Shown here piece by piece: positions 9,599 to 17,164 of a stretch of 64,000 bases of DNA; within the stretch, counting starts at the first letter, position 1, and each line of letters opens with the position of its first letter. This DNA comes from Methylomonas sp. EFPC3 (GTDB lineage: Bacteria; Pseudomonadota; Gammaproteobacteria; Methylococcales; Methylomonadaceae), in contig NZ_CP116398.1 of the NCBI RefSeq assembly GCF_029643245.1, positions 4,379,659 to 4,443,658 on the forward strand. Reading direction: 5' to 3'. The position numbers and the translations under genes are program-made. Below the pieces are notes generated by a model, which saw only the letters and a list, made by a program, of their open reading frames with translations, did not search any database and was not told the origin of the DNA.

Positions 9599-10629
9599 CA
9601 CAACCCCACACAGCAGTCCTGCCAGCGCCACAGCAGGTAAAGATGATCTTCACCCGGCCCCGGAAAGGTATGTCCTGCCCCCCATTTGAACGTCGTCTCA
9701 CCAATGACATGATTGGATTCGGTTTCTGCGACCGGATAGAACATCGACAGCCGGTATTGAGATTTGGGGATAAAGGGGTAGATTGAGCCGCCGCACAGAG
9801 ACTCGTTACCGGAGGTTTTCCAGGCCAAGCCCCGGCGATGTAATGCAGCGGTGGCCCTTGTGGCCAACAAGCTGGTAATTCTGGGATCAGTGCCGTAACT
9901 GGTCGGCGAAATGCCCGATAAGGGATACATATGCCCCCAAGCACCGGCACACCAGAACAAAGCATCCAAAGGATTGCCGGTTGCCGCCGCCGCGGCATCG
10001 GCGACACACGCTGAAATAGCCACAGGATTGGCAAACAGCGCTGTTTCCGGACTGGTAAAGAACGCCAGTAAATCGTTATTCCAGGTGGGGTCCAGTTCCG
10101 ACACATACAGCAAATCAAAATCCCGATAGCCATCGCTGTTGCAACGGCCATCCCAGAACAGATCCAGCATAATAGTCAGTGGAAAGGCAAAGTAGTGGTA
10201 ATTGAAGAACGACATCTCACTGGCGTCGAAGTCGGCCTTACCGGTGGTGGCGATCAAGCGCACATTTGAAGCACTGAACTTATGTTCGCCCAATGCCGGC
10301 GAGCACCAGGGATTGCGGACGATTTCAATCAAACGGGCTGGATTCCATAAACCCATGGTCATCCCCAATTCCGGTATGCCCATGGGATCGGTGCAGAAGC
10401 AAAACTTCTGGTCGGTGGCGATACTCGGTACATTGCCACCCCCTAATGAAGCACCAGCGGCGCGAATCGGAAACAAACAGCTCCAGCAAATATCGGTGAT
10501 CAACTTGCCCGACCACAGCTGGGCATCGGCACACAGTGGATCAGTGGCGGTGGTCGAGGTCCCAGCATAAAGCGGGCTTGCCAGCGTCAGTAGTGCGCCA
10601 AAAACCCAAGAAAAAACGCATCGCTTCAT
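9598..10629 (-). CDS. traU: Conjugal transfer pilus assembly protein TraU
   Basis: A 343-residue periplasmic protein with a signal peptide (MKRCVFSWVFGALLTLASPLYAG). It shows the conserved cysteine-rich TraU core: ICWSCLFPI, KFCFCTDPMGIPELG, PWCSPALG, FWDGRCNSDG and a C-terminal RWQDCC. TraU is required for mating-pair formation and DNA transfer in F-type systems. It works with TraW, TrbC, TraF and TraH in the periplasm, where disulfides are made (a DsbC-like protein is in the same operon). It is coupled to traW (ATGA at 10626-10629) and traN. The long alternative frame at 9414-10151 is a shadow. Confidence 0.93.
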   Translation of the reverse strand: MKRCVFSWVFGALLTLASPLYAGTSTTATDPLCADAQLWSGKLITDICWSCLFPIRAAGASLGGGNVPSIATDQKFCFCTDPMGIPELGMTMGLWNPARLIEIVRNPWCSPALGEHKFSASNVRLIATTGKADFDASEMSFFNYHYFAFPLTIMLDLFWDGRCNSDGYRDFDLLYVSELDPTWNNDLLAFFTSPETALFANPVAISACVADAAAAATGNPLDALFWCAGAWGHMYPLSGISPTSYGTDPRITSLLATRATAALHRRGLAWKTSGNESLCGGSIYPFIPKSQYRLSMFYPVAETESNHVIGETTFKWGAGHTFPGPGEDHLYLLWRWQDCCVGL

Positions 10630-11837
10630 GACGGCGCTCCCTGTGAAGACGGTACTTTGCGTTCATGAACCACCAGGTGGTTGCCAGCTTGTTCGACCAT
10701 GACCGGTACCCGCTGTAATTGAAAACGACTGCGCACATCCGGTGTCAATAAGTACACCGGTGCCTGTAACGCAGTTTCCAAACGCTTTAAACTGTCCCAC
10801 CCGGACTGGCGCGGCAGCGACGTGGCCAAATACAGCACACGGGCTTTTTTGTCCTGGCAGGATTGACGTCGAATCAGTTCGATTTGAGCGGGTACCGTGG
10901 CATCGAATACCATCAGACATAAGCCAAACGGCATCTTGTCCAACGGATTAACGGTTTGTCCGGCACGGATAATCAACTGACCGTTGGGTGCTGCGAGATC
11001 GCGCGTGGCGGTGATGGTCAGATCCATGGTTCGATCACGATCCTCATGGGCAGCCGGCAATATTTCGAATTTTTGCTGGGCCCAGAACCGAGCGATGGCT
11101 TGTTGCTGCTTTTGTTTCCAGTCGATAGCGGCCATTCGGCGTTTAAGTTCTTCCAGCAAGTCGATTTCAGCAATCTCGCCGACATCGCCCAAGGAGCCTA
11201 AATCGCCCTGTTTGCCGACTTTGATTTGCTCGTCCAACCAGGACAAACTGCTCACACCTCGAACGTGTAGCCGGGATTTACTGTCTTGCTCGACGATCAT
11301 GTCCGGTACGGAGGCCACAGACCAGCGCTGAAAACGGATGGGATCAATGACGATGTTTGGGACGGGATCAATGCCTTTTAGCAGACGCTTGAGGTCAGCC
11401 ATCAACGCCGGTAGTTTTTGACCAGGCTTAGGGCCACGAAACACCAGTAACACATCATCCCGCCCTGAAGCTTCTTCGAAGATGTCTTTTAGCGCCACAT
11501 CACCGAGTGAAAAAGAGACAAATAAAAGGGTGAGTGGTTTGTTAGATTGGTTTGTCGCAAGGCTACTTTCGGTTCCTATCGATAACGCAGAGTTTTGAAT
11601 CGATTGCGCGGTTTCAAAGACCTGCATCGCCTGACGTTTCAAGTCCAACGGTTCTGCCTGACCGTTCAGCCATTCCGGTCGAGGCTGGCCTTCCAAGGCG
11701 TGCAATATGGCCTGAGAACGTTGCAGCCAGGCTTCTTCAGCAGAGACCAAGTCAGTGACCAATAACCCCATCAAGCACGCCATTGGACTGATTACTCGCA
11801 GAAGCGGCCGAGTGGATAGATAATCAAAACAACGCAT
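10626..11837 (-). CDS. traW: TrbC-TraW fusion pilus assembly protein
   Basis: About 403 residues from the ATG at 11837 (an upstream start at 11849 is possible). A signal-like segment (PMACLMGLLVTDLVSAEE) is followed by a TrbC-like module, LTLLFVSFSLGDVALKDIF through VPNIVIDPIRFQRWSV (about residues 105-185). The second half is TraW-like: FWAQQKFEILPAAHEDRDRT, LIIRAGQTVNPLDKMPF and a C-terminal domain with YLLTPDVRSRFQLQRVPVMV. In F, TrbC and TraW are separate periplasmic proteins that interact with each other, so this is a physical fusion of partners. It overlaps the end of trhF (11824-11837) and precedes traU by ATGA. Cys-free TrbC core; no signs of damage. Confidence 0.85.
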   Translation of the reverse strand: MRCFDYLSTRPLLRVISPMACLMGLLVTDLVSAEEAWLQRSQAILHALEGQPRPEWLNGQAEPLDLKRQAMQVFETAQSIQNSALSIGTESSLATNQSNKPLTLLFVSFSLGDVALKDIFEEASGRDDVLLVFRGPKPGQKLPALMADLKRLLKGIDPVPNIVIDPIRFQRWSVASVPDMIVEQDSKSRLHVRGVSSLSWLDEQIKVGKQGDLGSLGDVGEIAEIDLLEELKRRMAAIDWKQKQQQAIARFWAQQKFEILPAAHEDRDRTMDLTITATRDLAAPNGQLIIRAGQTVNPLDKMPFGLCLMVFDATVPAQIELIRRQSCQDKKARVLYLATSLPRQSGWDSLKRLETALQAPVYLLTPDVRSRFQLQRVPVMVEQAGNHLVVHERKVPSSQGAPS

Positions 11838-12387
11838 AAGCCCGCCCAATCACTTGGTGGTCGTAGACATAGCCCCAATAGCGCGAGTCAAAACTCTTCG
11901 GGGTTTGCCCGGTCATCCAGTAGGCTGCCGGTGGAATGGTTTCATTGCGCTTAAAACTGGACGCGGGCTTTTTGAGTTTTTCCGCTAACGGCAAGCCTTC
12001 GATGATCAATGAACCGTTGACCGTAGTTTGATGGCTGTCGACTTGAATCCGATCGCCAGTGACACCGGCGGCAATCTTGACAATCATCTGACCGTCCTTG
12101 AAATACGGCGCCATACGTTCAGCACGAAAGGCCATCAGATCACCTCGCCAGATGTCTTTGTTATAGGTGTCGATCAGATAGATCCACTTGTCCGGCAAAC
12201 AGCGATCCATTTGATCGTCGCCGCCGATCAGAAAGCGTTGACCGACGTAGCGTTCCACCGCCAACATCAATATCAGGATGGGCAGCGCTTTGAGCAAGAA
12301 CATTCCGAAAGCCGCTTTGGTTTGGTAAGGCCTTACTCGGGCGGGTTTAGATTGCGCAGAGATTGATGAAGATTGAGTGCCGCTCAT
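11824..12387 (-). CDS. trhF: S26-family conjugative signal peptidase (TrhF/TraF type)
   Basis: A 187-residue protein with one N-terminal membrane segment (LLKALPILILMLAVERYVG) and a signal-peptidase I-like periplasmic domain. This protease family matures pilin or cyclises it in related systems. The general-base lysine lies in MIVKIAAGVTGDRIQV (Lys104). The C-terminal box is FDSRYWGYVYDHQVIGRAY. At the place of the usual nucleophilic serine (SLPxGxY in TraF peptidases) the sequence reads CLPDKWIYL with Cys63. The family assignment is clear. Whether Cys63 acts as nucleophile or the enzyme is altered is not known from sequence. It lies between trbI and traW with 3-base spacing upstream and an overlap downstream. 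Confidence 0.85.
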   Translation of the reverse strand: MSGTQSSSISAQSKPARVRPYQTKAAFGMFLLKALPILILMLAVERYVGQRFLIGGDDQMDRCLPDKWIYLIDTYNKDIWRGDLMAFRAERMAPYFKDGQMIVKIAAGVTGDRIQVDSHQTTVNGSLIIEGLPLAEKLKKPASSFKRNETIPPAAYWMTGQTPKSFDSRYWGYVYDHQVIGRAYALF

Positions 12388-12390
12388 AAC

Positions 12391-12708
12391 TCACCGAACT
12401 TGCGCTTGAATGTATAAATCACTGGGCGCAGCGACCACGGCGGTCGAATCGATCACCAGATAACCGGCATCACTGAGTTTTTTGGCTTGGCCTTGCCAGT
12501 CGTCAACCATCTTGGCCATTTGCTCTTGCGTAGAATTCGGCGGTATCGCTTGAATCAGCCTCGCTCGGTCTAAGATGAATACCGGTGTCACGAGATTGAG
12601 TCGGGCTATCGGCTGCTGCAGTTGCTGATGCGCAGCAAACCAGCCGCCCACGGAGCCTAAACTGCTAGCGATCAATACCATGCTCAGCCATTGTGATTTA
12701 ACGTCCAT
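12391..12708 (-). CDS. trbI: TrbI-type F conjugation inner-membrane protein
   Basis: About 105 residues from the ATG at 12708, which overlaps the traC stop. An N-terminal membrane anchor (WLSMVLIASSLGSVGGWFAA) is followed by a periplasmic segment with NLVTPVFILDRARLIQAI. It ends with GYLVIDSTAVVAAPSDLYIQAQV, which resembles the VVQGAPDIT-like end of F TrbI. Gene order traC-trbI-(peptidase)-traW matches F, where TrbI influences pilus retraction. The call rests on position plus weak sequence resemblance. An upstream in-frame start at 12762 lies inside traC and is less likely. Confidence 0.7.
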   Translation of the reverse strand: MDVKSQWLSMVLIASSLGSVGGWFAAHQQLQQPIARLNLVTPVFILDRARLIQAIPPNSTQEQMAKMVDDWQGQAKKLSDAGYLVIDSTAVVAAPSDLYIQAQVR

Positions 12709-15112
12709 GGCTGACCTCCCGAGGTTTGGTTTGTCGACTGTCGAGTAGTTGTTGAATGGCATCGCCTAAGCTCAAGCCTTGCCGACGCAATTGCTTGAGT
12801 GCCTGCACATCTTCCGGTTTGGTGGAAAACAGAATGCGTTTGAAGGGATCGACGATCAGGCGACCAATGCCAGATCCCATCTCGGTGATGAAGAAAATTT
12901 CCGAATAGGCGCCGGGTAAGGTATGGACGGTTTTTAAGAGTTCGTAGCCACCATCGGAGAGTGGCAAGCGACGATCTTGCTTCATGCCTTCGATGACTTC
13001 GGCTTTCTGGCCCAATAGATACATATTCGCCGAGTTCTCGACAATGGCCCGGCCCGCTGCATTGCGGTATAAATCGTTCACTGACTGGGTGATAGTGACG
13101 GCGGCACCGCCGTATTTCCGAAAGCGCCGGTAGCCGTGTTCCATAAACTTGGCGACATCGCCTTCGGTGAGCAAATCCCAAGCCTCGTCGATGATGACGA
13201 TCTTGGGCCGGTTACGTTCGCCCAGATACATCTCCTGCTGGATTTGGTAGATCAGTTGCAACAACACCACCTGTTGCAAGTGTTTGCGGCCCTTGAGTTC
13301 TTCGAGTTCCAGCACGGTGAAGTCGCTAGCGAATTTGGCGTTGTTGCGGCCATTGAAGTAACGGCCGTATTCGCCTTTAGTGGTGAAGGGAAACAACTGC
13401 TCGCCGACATCTTTTAAGCGTTGGTCGGTTTCGGCGCAGAGCTGACTGGCAATGTCATCGACCGACATGGACTGGGCTTTTTCAGTCCAGAGTTGCTTCA
13501 ATATCCGCTTGAGGCCTGCGGTCTGAAAATCGGTCAGTTTCTCGGTCGGTGCCGCCATCTGGCTGAGCAAGCCGGCTAACATATCGGCTTCTTCCTCGAA
13601 GTTTTGCACGATCTCAAACGGGTTCATGCAAATCCCCGAACCGTGGGTGAATTTCACAAAGTCACCTTCCAGCACCTCGCAGAGATTTTCATAAGAGCGG
13701 CCGACATCGATCGCCCAGATTTGCGCGCCTTCGGTCAGGTAGCTGACGATGATCTCGTTGGTCAGGAAGGATTTACCTTTACCGGATTCGGCGGCAATGC
13801 AGAGGTTGTAATTGCCCGTGGTATCAAACAGCGACACCGCCATGTGTTCGCCGTTACGCGAGACGAAATTCAAGGTCGGTGTGCCAGTGCCCGCCCAGTC
13901 ACCGAATAGCGGTAACAACGGAATCGCATGGCGAGTGGCCAGGGTACGGTAACGCTTGAGATCGGCAATCGCCGACCGCTCGGGACCAAATGGCAAACAG
14001 TTGAGGAAAAACGGCAGGCAAAAATACTTATCTTCCAACAGCTGAAAACCCAGCTCCCGAAAATACACCCGCGCATTGGAGACGGCGGCCGATTCTTCGT
14101 GCTCATCGCAAAACAGCAGTACGCCAAAATAACTACGAATCGGCCGGTCGCCGTCGCCATAGGCCTCGAACAAGACGTCGAAGTTGTGTTTGCGCTGCAC
14201 CAATGCCGGCAAAAACCGCGCAATCGGCGTGTTGACCTGGTTAGTAATGAATTGCCGCACACCTTCTTGGCGGGTACGGGTCGATTCGGCATCCGGGTAA
14301 TGCAGGGTCAGACTGAGTAAGGCATTTTGGCGAATCCCGCGGGTACCGGACAAAATATCGCCCAGATAGCTTTTGGCACTGCCAAAGTAAAAATGATCCG
14401 GTGTGCGTTTGGCGGATAAGGTCTTCACGCGCTTATTGCCGAGCCAGACACCTTTTTCATCGGTCTCAACCGCATTGTCGTAATCCAAGAGCTGATCACG
14501 AATCAGCTGGGTCGGATCACATTCCGGTACCACACGATCTTTCCAACCGGCATCGGGATTCCAATTGAGGATAGTATTTAACACCCGCACATACTGATCG
14601 GCATCCAAAATCGAGGGATACAAACCAATCGTTGATAAGGACTGCTGAGTGGCGAGTTGCAATTCAGTCGCTCGTCGAATTTCGGCTTCGTTGGGTCTGG
14701 GGTTGGCGATGGGTAATTTCACCGTGACGATCACATGACTGCGTCGTAATCTGGCCCCTGAAATCGCTTCTGGCGGTTTGGTCGTGCCTTGGCGCAAAAA
14801 CTCAATGCTGGCACCGGTCATGGTTTTATAGGTGTTTTTTTGCTGTTTAATCCGCCGAGTTTGCATCACCGCCAGCGATTCCTCGATGTCTGGCGAGGTC
14901 CATAAGCTCACTTGCAGCAAGGTCTCGGTCGGCCAGTCCTGGTTCAGCAGCACGTTGACGCGGGCCGCGACGCTTTGATCGGCGCCAGTTAGTGGTCGGC
15001 AGATAAAACCAAAACTGATGCTGGCGTCGGCCAGTAAAAATAAATGATGGTCGTTGTCATAGGCTAAGGCTGAAAATAAGCTATCCGCCGTATGGGTTCG
15101 GGAGGCTTTCAC
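12698..15112 (-). CDS. traC: Type IV secretion ATPase TraC (VirB4 family)
   Basis: An 804-residue cytoplasmic ATPase that powers pilus assembly in the F-type T4SS. The N-terminal TraC_F domain includes DSLFSALAYDNDHHLFLLAD and GFICRPLTGADQSVAARVN. Walker A is AAESGKGKSF (about residues 440-450) and Walker B is IVIIDEAWDLL (about 637-647). Downstream, GYRRFRKYGGAAVTITQS and a C-terminal region are typical of VirB4/TraC. The start overlaps the stop of the small RRXRR-domain gene (ATGA). All NTPase motifs are intact. Confidence 0.95.
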   Translation of the reverse strand: MKASRTHTADSLFSALAYDNDHHLFLLADASISFGFICRPLTGADQSVAARVNVLLNQDWPTETLLQVSLWTSPDIEESLAVMQTRRIKQQKNTYKTMTGASIEFLRQGTTKPPEAISGARLRRSHVIVTVKLPIANPRPNEAEIRRATELQLATQQSLSTIGLYPSILDADQYVRVLNTILNWNPDAGWKDRVVPECDPTQLIRDQLLDYDNAVETDEKGVWLGNKRVKTLSAKRTPDHFYFGSAKSYLGDILSGTRGIRQNALLSLTLHYPDAESTRTRQEGVRQFITNQVNTPIARFLPALVQRKHNFDVLFEAYGDGDRPIRSYFGVLLFCDEHEESAAVSNARVYFRELGFQLLEDKYFCLPFFLNCLPFGPERSAIADLKRYRTLATRHAIPLLPLFGDWAGTGTPTLNFVSRNGEHMAVSLFDTTGNYNLCIAAESGKGKSFLTNEIIVSYLTEGAQIWAIDVGRSYENLCEVLEGDFVKFTHGSGICMNPFEIVQNFEEEADMLAGLLSQMAAPTEKLTDFQTAGLKRILKQLWTEKAQSMSVDDIASQLCAETDQRLKDVGEQLFPFTTKGEYGRYFNGRNNAKFASDFTVLELEELKGRKHLQQVVLLQLIYQIQQEMYLGERNRPKIVIIDEAWDLLTEGDVAKFMEHGYRRFRKYGGAAVTITQSVNDLYRNAAGRAIVENSANMYLLGQKAEVIEGMKQDRRLPLSDGGYELLKTVHTLPGAYSEIFFITEMGSGIGRLIVDPFKRILFSTKPEDVQALKQLRRQGLSLGDAIQQLLDSRQTKPREVSHGR

Positions 15113-15372
15113 TTCGATACCTCTTCGCTGTACAGCACGCTCATGGCGACTGCTTGATGCGCGTGCAACAAACGTATGGTGTAAGGATGGCGGCTGACCC
15201 GTATCGCCCGCTTTTGGCGTAGCAGTTCCCGTGCGCGCGCCGGATGACAGGGATTGAGCGGTGTGCCATCGGCGGCCTGAACGCGAACCGTGTGGTCGGT
15301 CGTGTGTTCGGGGTTACGGCGGTCACCCGCCGCCAGCTCGGAAGGGGTGTGTGGTCCGGTGTGATGAGTCAT
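15109..15372 (-). CDS. Stand-alone RRXRR (IscB PLMP-like) domain protein
   Basis: About 87 residues from the ATG at 15372. The C-terminal 50 residues read DGTPLNPCHPARARELLRQK then AIRVSRHPYTIRLLH. This closely follows the RRXRR/PLMP motif (PLMPCHPARARxLLxxGxAxVxRxxPFTIxL) that opens IscB and related IS200/605-associated nucleases. Here it is not followed by RuvC or HNH domains; the gene ends 17 residues after the motif. It overlaps traC by ATGA and follows traA by 7 bases, so it is fixed in the pilus operon. In IscB the PLMP region contributes to effector/RNA complex architecture. Its function alone is unknown. The upstream in-frame start at 15486 lies within traA and is rejected. Confidence 0.75.
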   Translation of the reverse strand: MTHHTGPHTPSELAAGDRRNPEHTTDHTVRVQAADGTPLNPCHPARARELLRQKRAIRVSRHPYTIRLLHAHQAVAMSVLYSEEVSK

Positions 15373-15379
15373 AACGTGC

Positions 15380-15679
15380 TTACAGGGTTGCCGTGACGAT
15401 ATTGGTGATAATGGTCGGCGCTGCGAACAAACCCACGCCACTGGCAACACCCAGGACAAAGCCCATGATGCTGCCACGCACCACACCGGCGACCAGACCG
15501 ACGATCACGAATACGATGGCAATGATCCGACCGAGTAAGCCTTCAACCCAGCCGGTCAACAAGGTCCAGACGTTGTTGAACTCGGTACCGCCGGTACCGG
15601 CCATGGCGTCGGACGCCATCAAAAGGAAAAAAAGCGATGCCAGGGCCACGAACACCTGGCTTCGAGTAGACGACTTCAT
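15380..15679 (-). CDS. traA: Conjugative pilin precursor TraA
   Basis: About 99 residues. A long leader (MKSSTRSQVFVALASLFFLLMASDAMAG) ends in an AMAG leader-peptidase site. A short mature pilin of about 70 residues follows, with two hydrophobic helices (LLGRIIAIVFVIVGLVAGVV and a C-terminal glycine/alanine-rich helix ending FAAPTIITNIVTATL). Size, two-helix plan and position between traV and traC fit F-type TraA. The start at 15679 is preceded by a good GAGGT ribosome-binding site, so the in-frame start at 15745 is rejected. The 120-base gap to traV is one of the few in this operon and could hold a secondary promoter, but nothing clear was seen. Confidence 0.87.
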   Translation of the reverse strand: MKSSTRSQVFVALASLFFLLMASDAMAGTGGTEFNNVWTLLTGWVEGLLGRIIAIVFVIVGLVAGVVRGSIMGFVLGVASGVGLFAAPTIITNIVTATL

Positions 15680-15805
15680 TGAAACGACCTCTTGTTTAAG
15701 TAAAGACGGTTGCCCGTCTGGTCTCGGAAGGAATTTCCGGCTCAATAAAGCGGTCGCCCGCTAAGGCTCGCCAGACCCGAAGGCTCGGCGGTGAAGGTGT
15801 GTGGT

Positions 15806-16333
15806 TTAGTTTTTGGTGACAGGGTTGTTCAGCGTCGGCTGCATATTTCGCGGTTCACCCTCATCCGCATCCGCTAAGGGGCGCTTTTCCGGCGCGCGTT
15901 GCTCGACTTGCAATGGAATCAGCGAAGGACTCAACGTCGGTGCCGACTTACCAATCATCCAGCGCCGGGGTTCCAGTTCGGTGTAGACGTAGTTCGACAC
16001 CATCAAATCCCCTTCAGCATCTTCCCAAGGGGCAATCCAGATCCGCATCACTTGCGAAGGTGTGCGAATAGGGGTCGGGTCATCGATCTTGGGCACCGGT
16101 TGCTGGACTGCTGGACTAAGGTCACTAGCAGGTGCGGTTTCCGTTGGATGATCGGGATTGACTGTCACATCCGCTAAGGCGCGATTGGTTTCCTGATACG
16201 CCTGTGTGGTTGACAAACATTGCGGTTCGTCGGGCATGCCTTTACAGCCATATTCGGTGGTGGCACAGCCGGATAATAGGCCTAACCCCATCAGGCTGAA
16301 GGCATACAATGAAAATTGGTGGTTACGGCTCAT
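15806..16333 (-). CDS. traV: Outer-membrane T4SS lipoprotein TraV
   Basis: A 175-residue lipoprotein. The signal peptide ends in the lipobox LLSGC (Cys22), followed by the TraV-type cysteines ATTEYGCKGMPDEPQC. The rest is proline-rich with a short conserved box RTPSQVMRIWIAPWEDAEGDLM. TraV (VirB7 analogue) anchors the TraK-TraB core complex to the outer membrane. It is coupled to dsbC by an ATGA overlap at 16330-16333 and lies upstream of the pilin gene. Confidence 0.9.
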   Translation of the reverse strand: MSRNHQFSLYAFSLMGLGLLSGCATTEYGCKGMPDEPQCLSTTQAYQETNRALADVTVNPDHPTETAPASDLSPAVQQPVPKIDDPTPIRTPSQVMRIWIAPWEDAEGDLMVSNYVYTELEPRRWMIGKSAPTLSPSLIPLQVEQRAPEKRPLADADEGEPRNMQPTLNNPVTKN

Positions 16334-17136
16334 GGCTTTTTCTCAGGCTTAGGGGTTTCAGACGCGGTTGCTTTGACGACCTCATGCGGTTTATTGGCTA
16401 ACCAATCGGCTAACACTTCAGGTGCGCCACTGTGGGTACGGCCATCCGGGGCAATCAAAAACGGCACACCCTGCAAGCCAAACAGCTTGGCGGTGACCAC
16501 GGCTTTTTGCAGCGGCTCTTTATTGCATTGGCCAGGTGGTTCGGTCGGTATTCCGACGTAGTCTTGCTTCAACAGTCGGTCGCGAACACTGTCTTTGAGT
16601 TTGGTATCGCTGGATCCCAACTGACAGGCCAGTTGCACGACGATGTTTTGCGACTCGGGGCCGAGGATAGGGACCATTACTAGTTTGAAGGTGTACTGGT
16701 CCTGCAAGGCTTGCAGCTCTTTCATCACCTTGCCGCAGTAAGGACAACGCGGATCTATGAACACCAAAACCGAAGTCTTGCCGTGACCTATCGTTACCGG
16801 GCCTAAATCGTCGACATTGAGTTTCATGCGTGACAGATCAATGCGGTTAGCAATCTTGTCGATGTCCGGCAGATCCTTGATCTCCTGTTGAGTCCAGATG
16901 TCCATCAATTTGCCGCCGTAGAATGCAAAGCGGCCATTGCTGGAAATAAACACCGTCTGCTCGCCGGACTTGACCATCTTCATACCTGAGATCGGTAAAT
17001 CCTGCATGCCGTCGATTTTGATCGATAGCAAGCCTGCGGCAATCTCGGAAATCGCAGGTTTTTGTGGGTTGGCAGCCAGGGCAATCGATACCCAGAATAG
17101 CGTGGCCAGTAATAAGAGAATGTGGCGTAGCGTCAT
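16330..17136 (-). CDS. dsbC: DsbC-like periplasmic disulfide isomerase
   Basis: A 268-residue protein with a signal peptide (MTLRHILLLLATLFWVSIALAA), a DsbC-type N-terminal dimerisation segment, and a C-terminal thioredoxin fold carrying the redox motif PRCPYCGK near residue 130. Such proteins rearrange disulfides in the cysteine-rich periplasmic transfer proteins; TraN, TraU and TraV in this operon are obvious clients. It lies 28 bases after traB and overlaps traV by ATGA. A second thioredoxin-like transfer protein (TraF) with a CxxC motif is encoded at 48865. Confidence 0.92.
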   Translation of the reverse strand: MTLRHILLLLATLFWVSIALAANPQKPAISEIAAGLLSIKIDGMQDLPISGMKMVKSGEQTVFISSNGRFAFYGGKLMDIWTQQEIKDLPDIDKIANRIDLSRMKLNVDDLGPVTIGHGKTSVLVFIDPRCPYCGKVMKELQALQDQYTFKLVMVPILGPESQNIVVQLACQLGSSDTKLKDSVRDRLLKQDYVGIPTEPPGQCNKEPLQKAVVTAKLFGLQGVPFLIAPDGRTHSGAPEVLADWLANKPHEVVKATASETPKPEKKP

Positions 17137-17164
17137 AACGACCTTTGAGTTGGGATTGAATGAA

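Noticed and set aside
9414..10151. A 245-residue minus-strand frame overlapping traU
   Set aside because: It overlaps traU, which has a signal peptide, conserved cysteines and operon coupling; the alternative frame has no family features.
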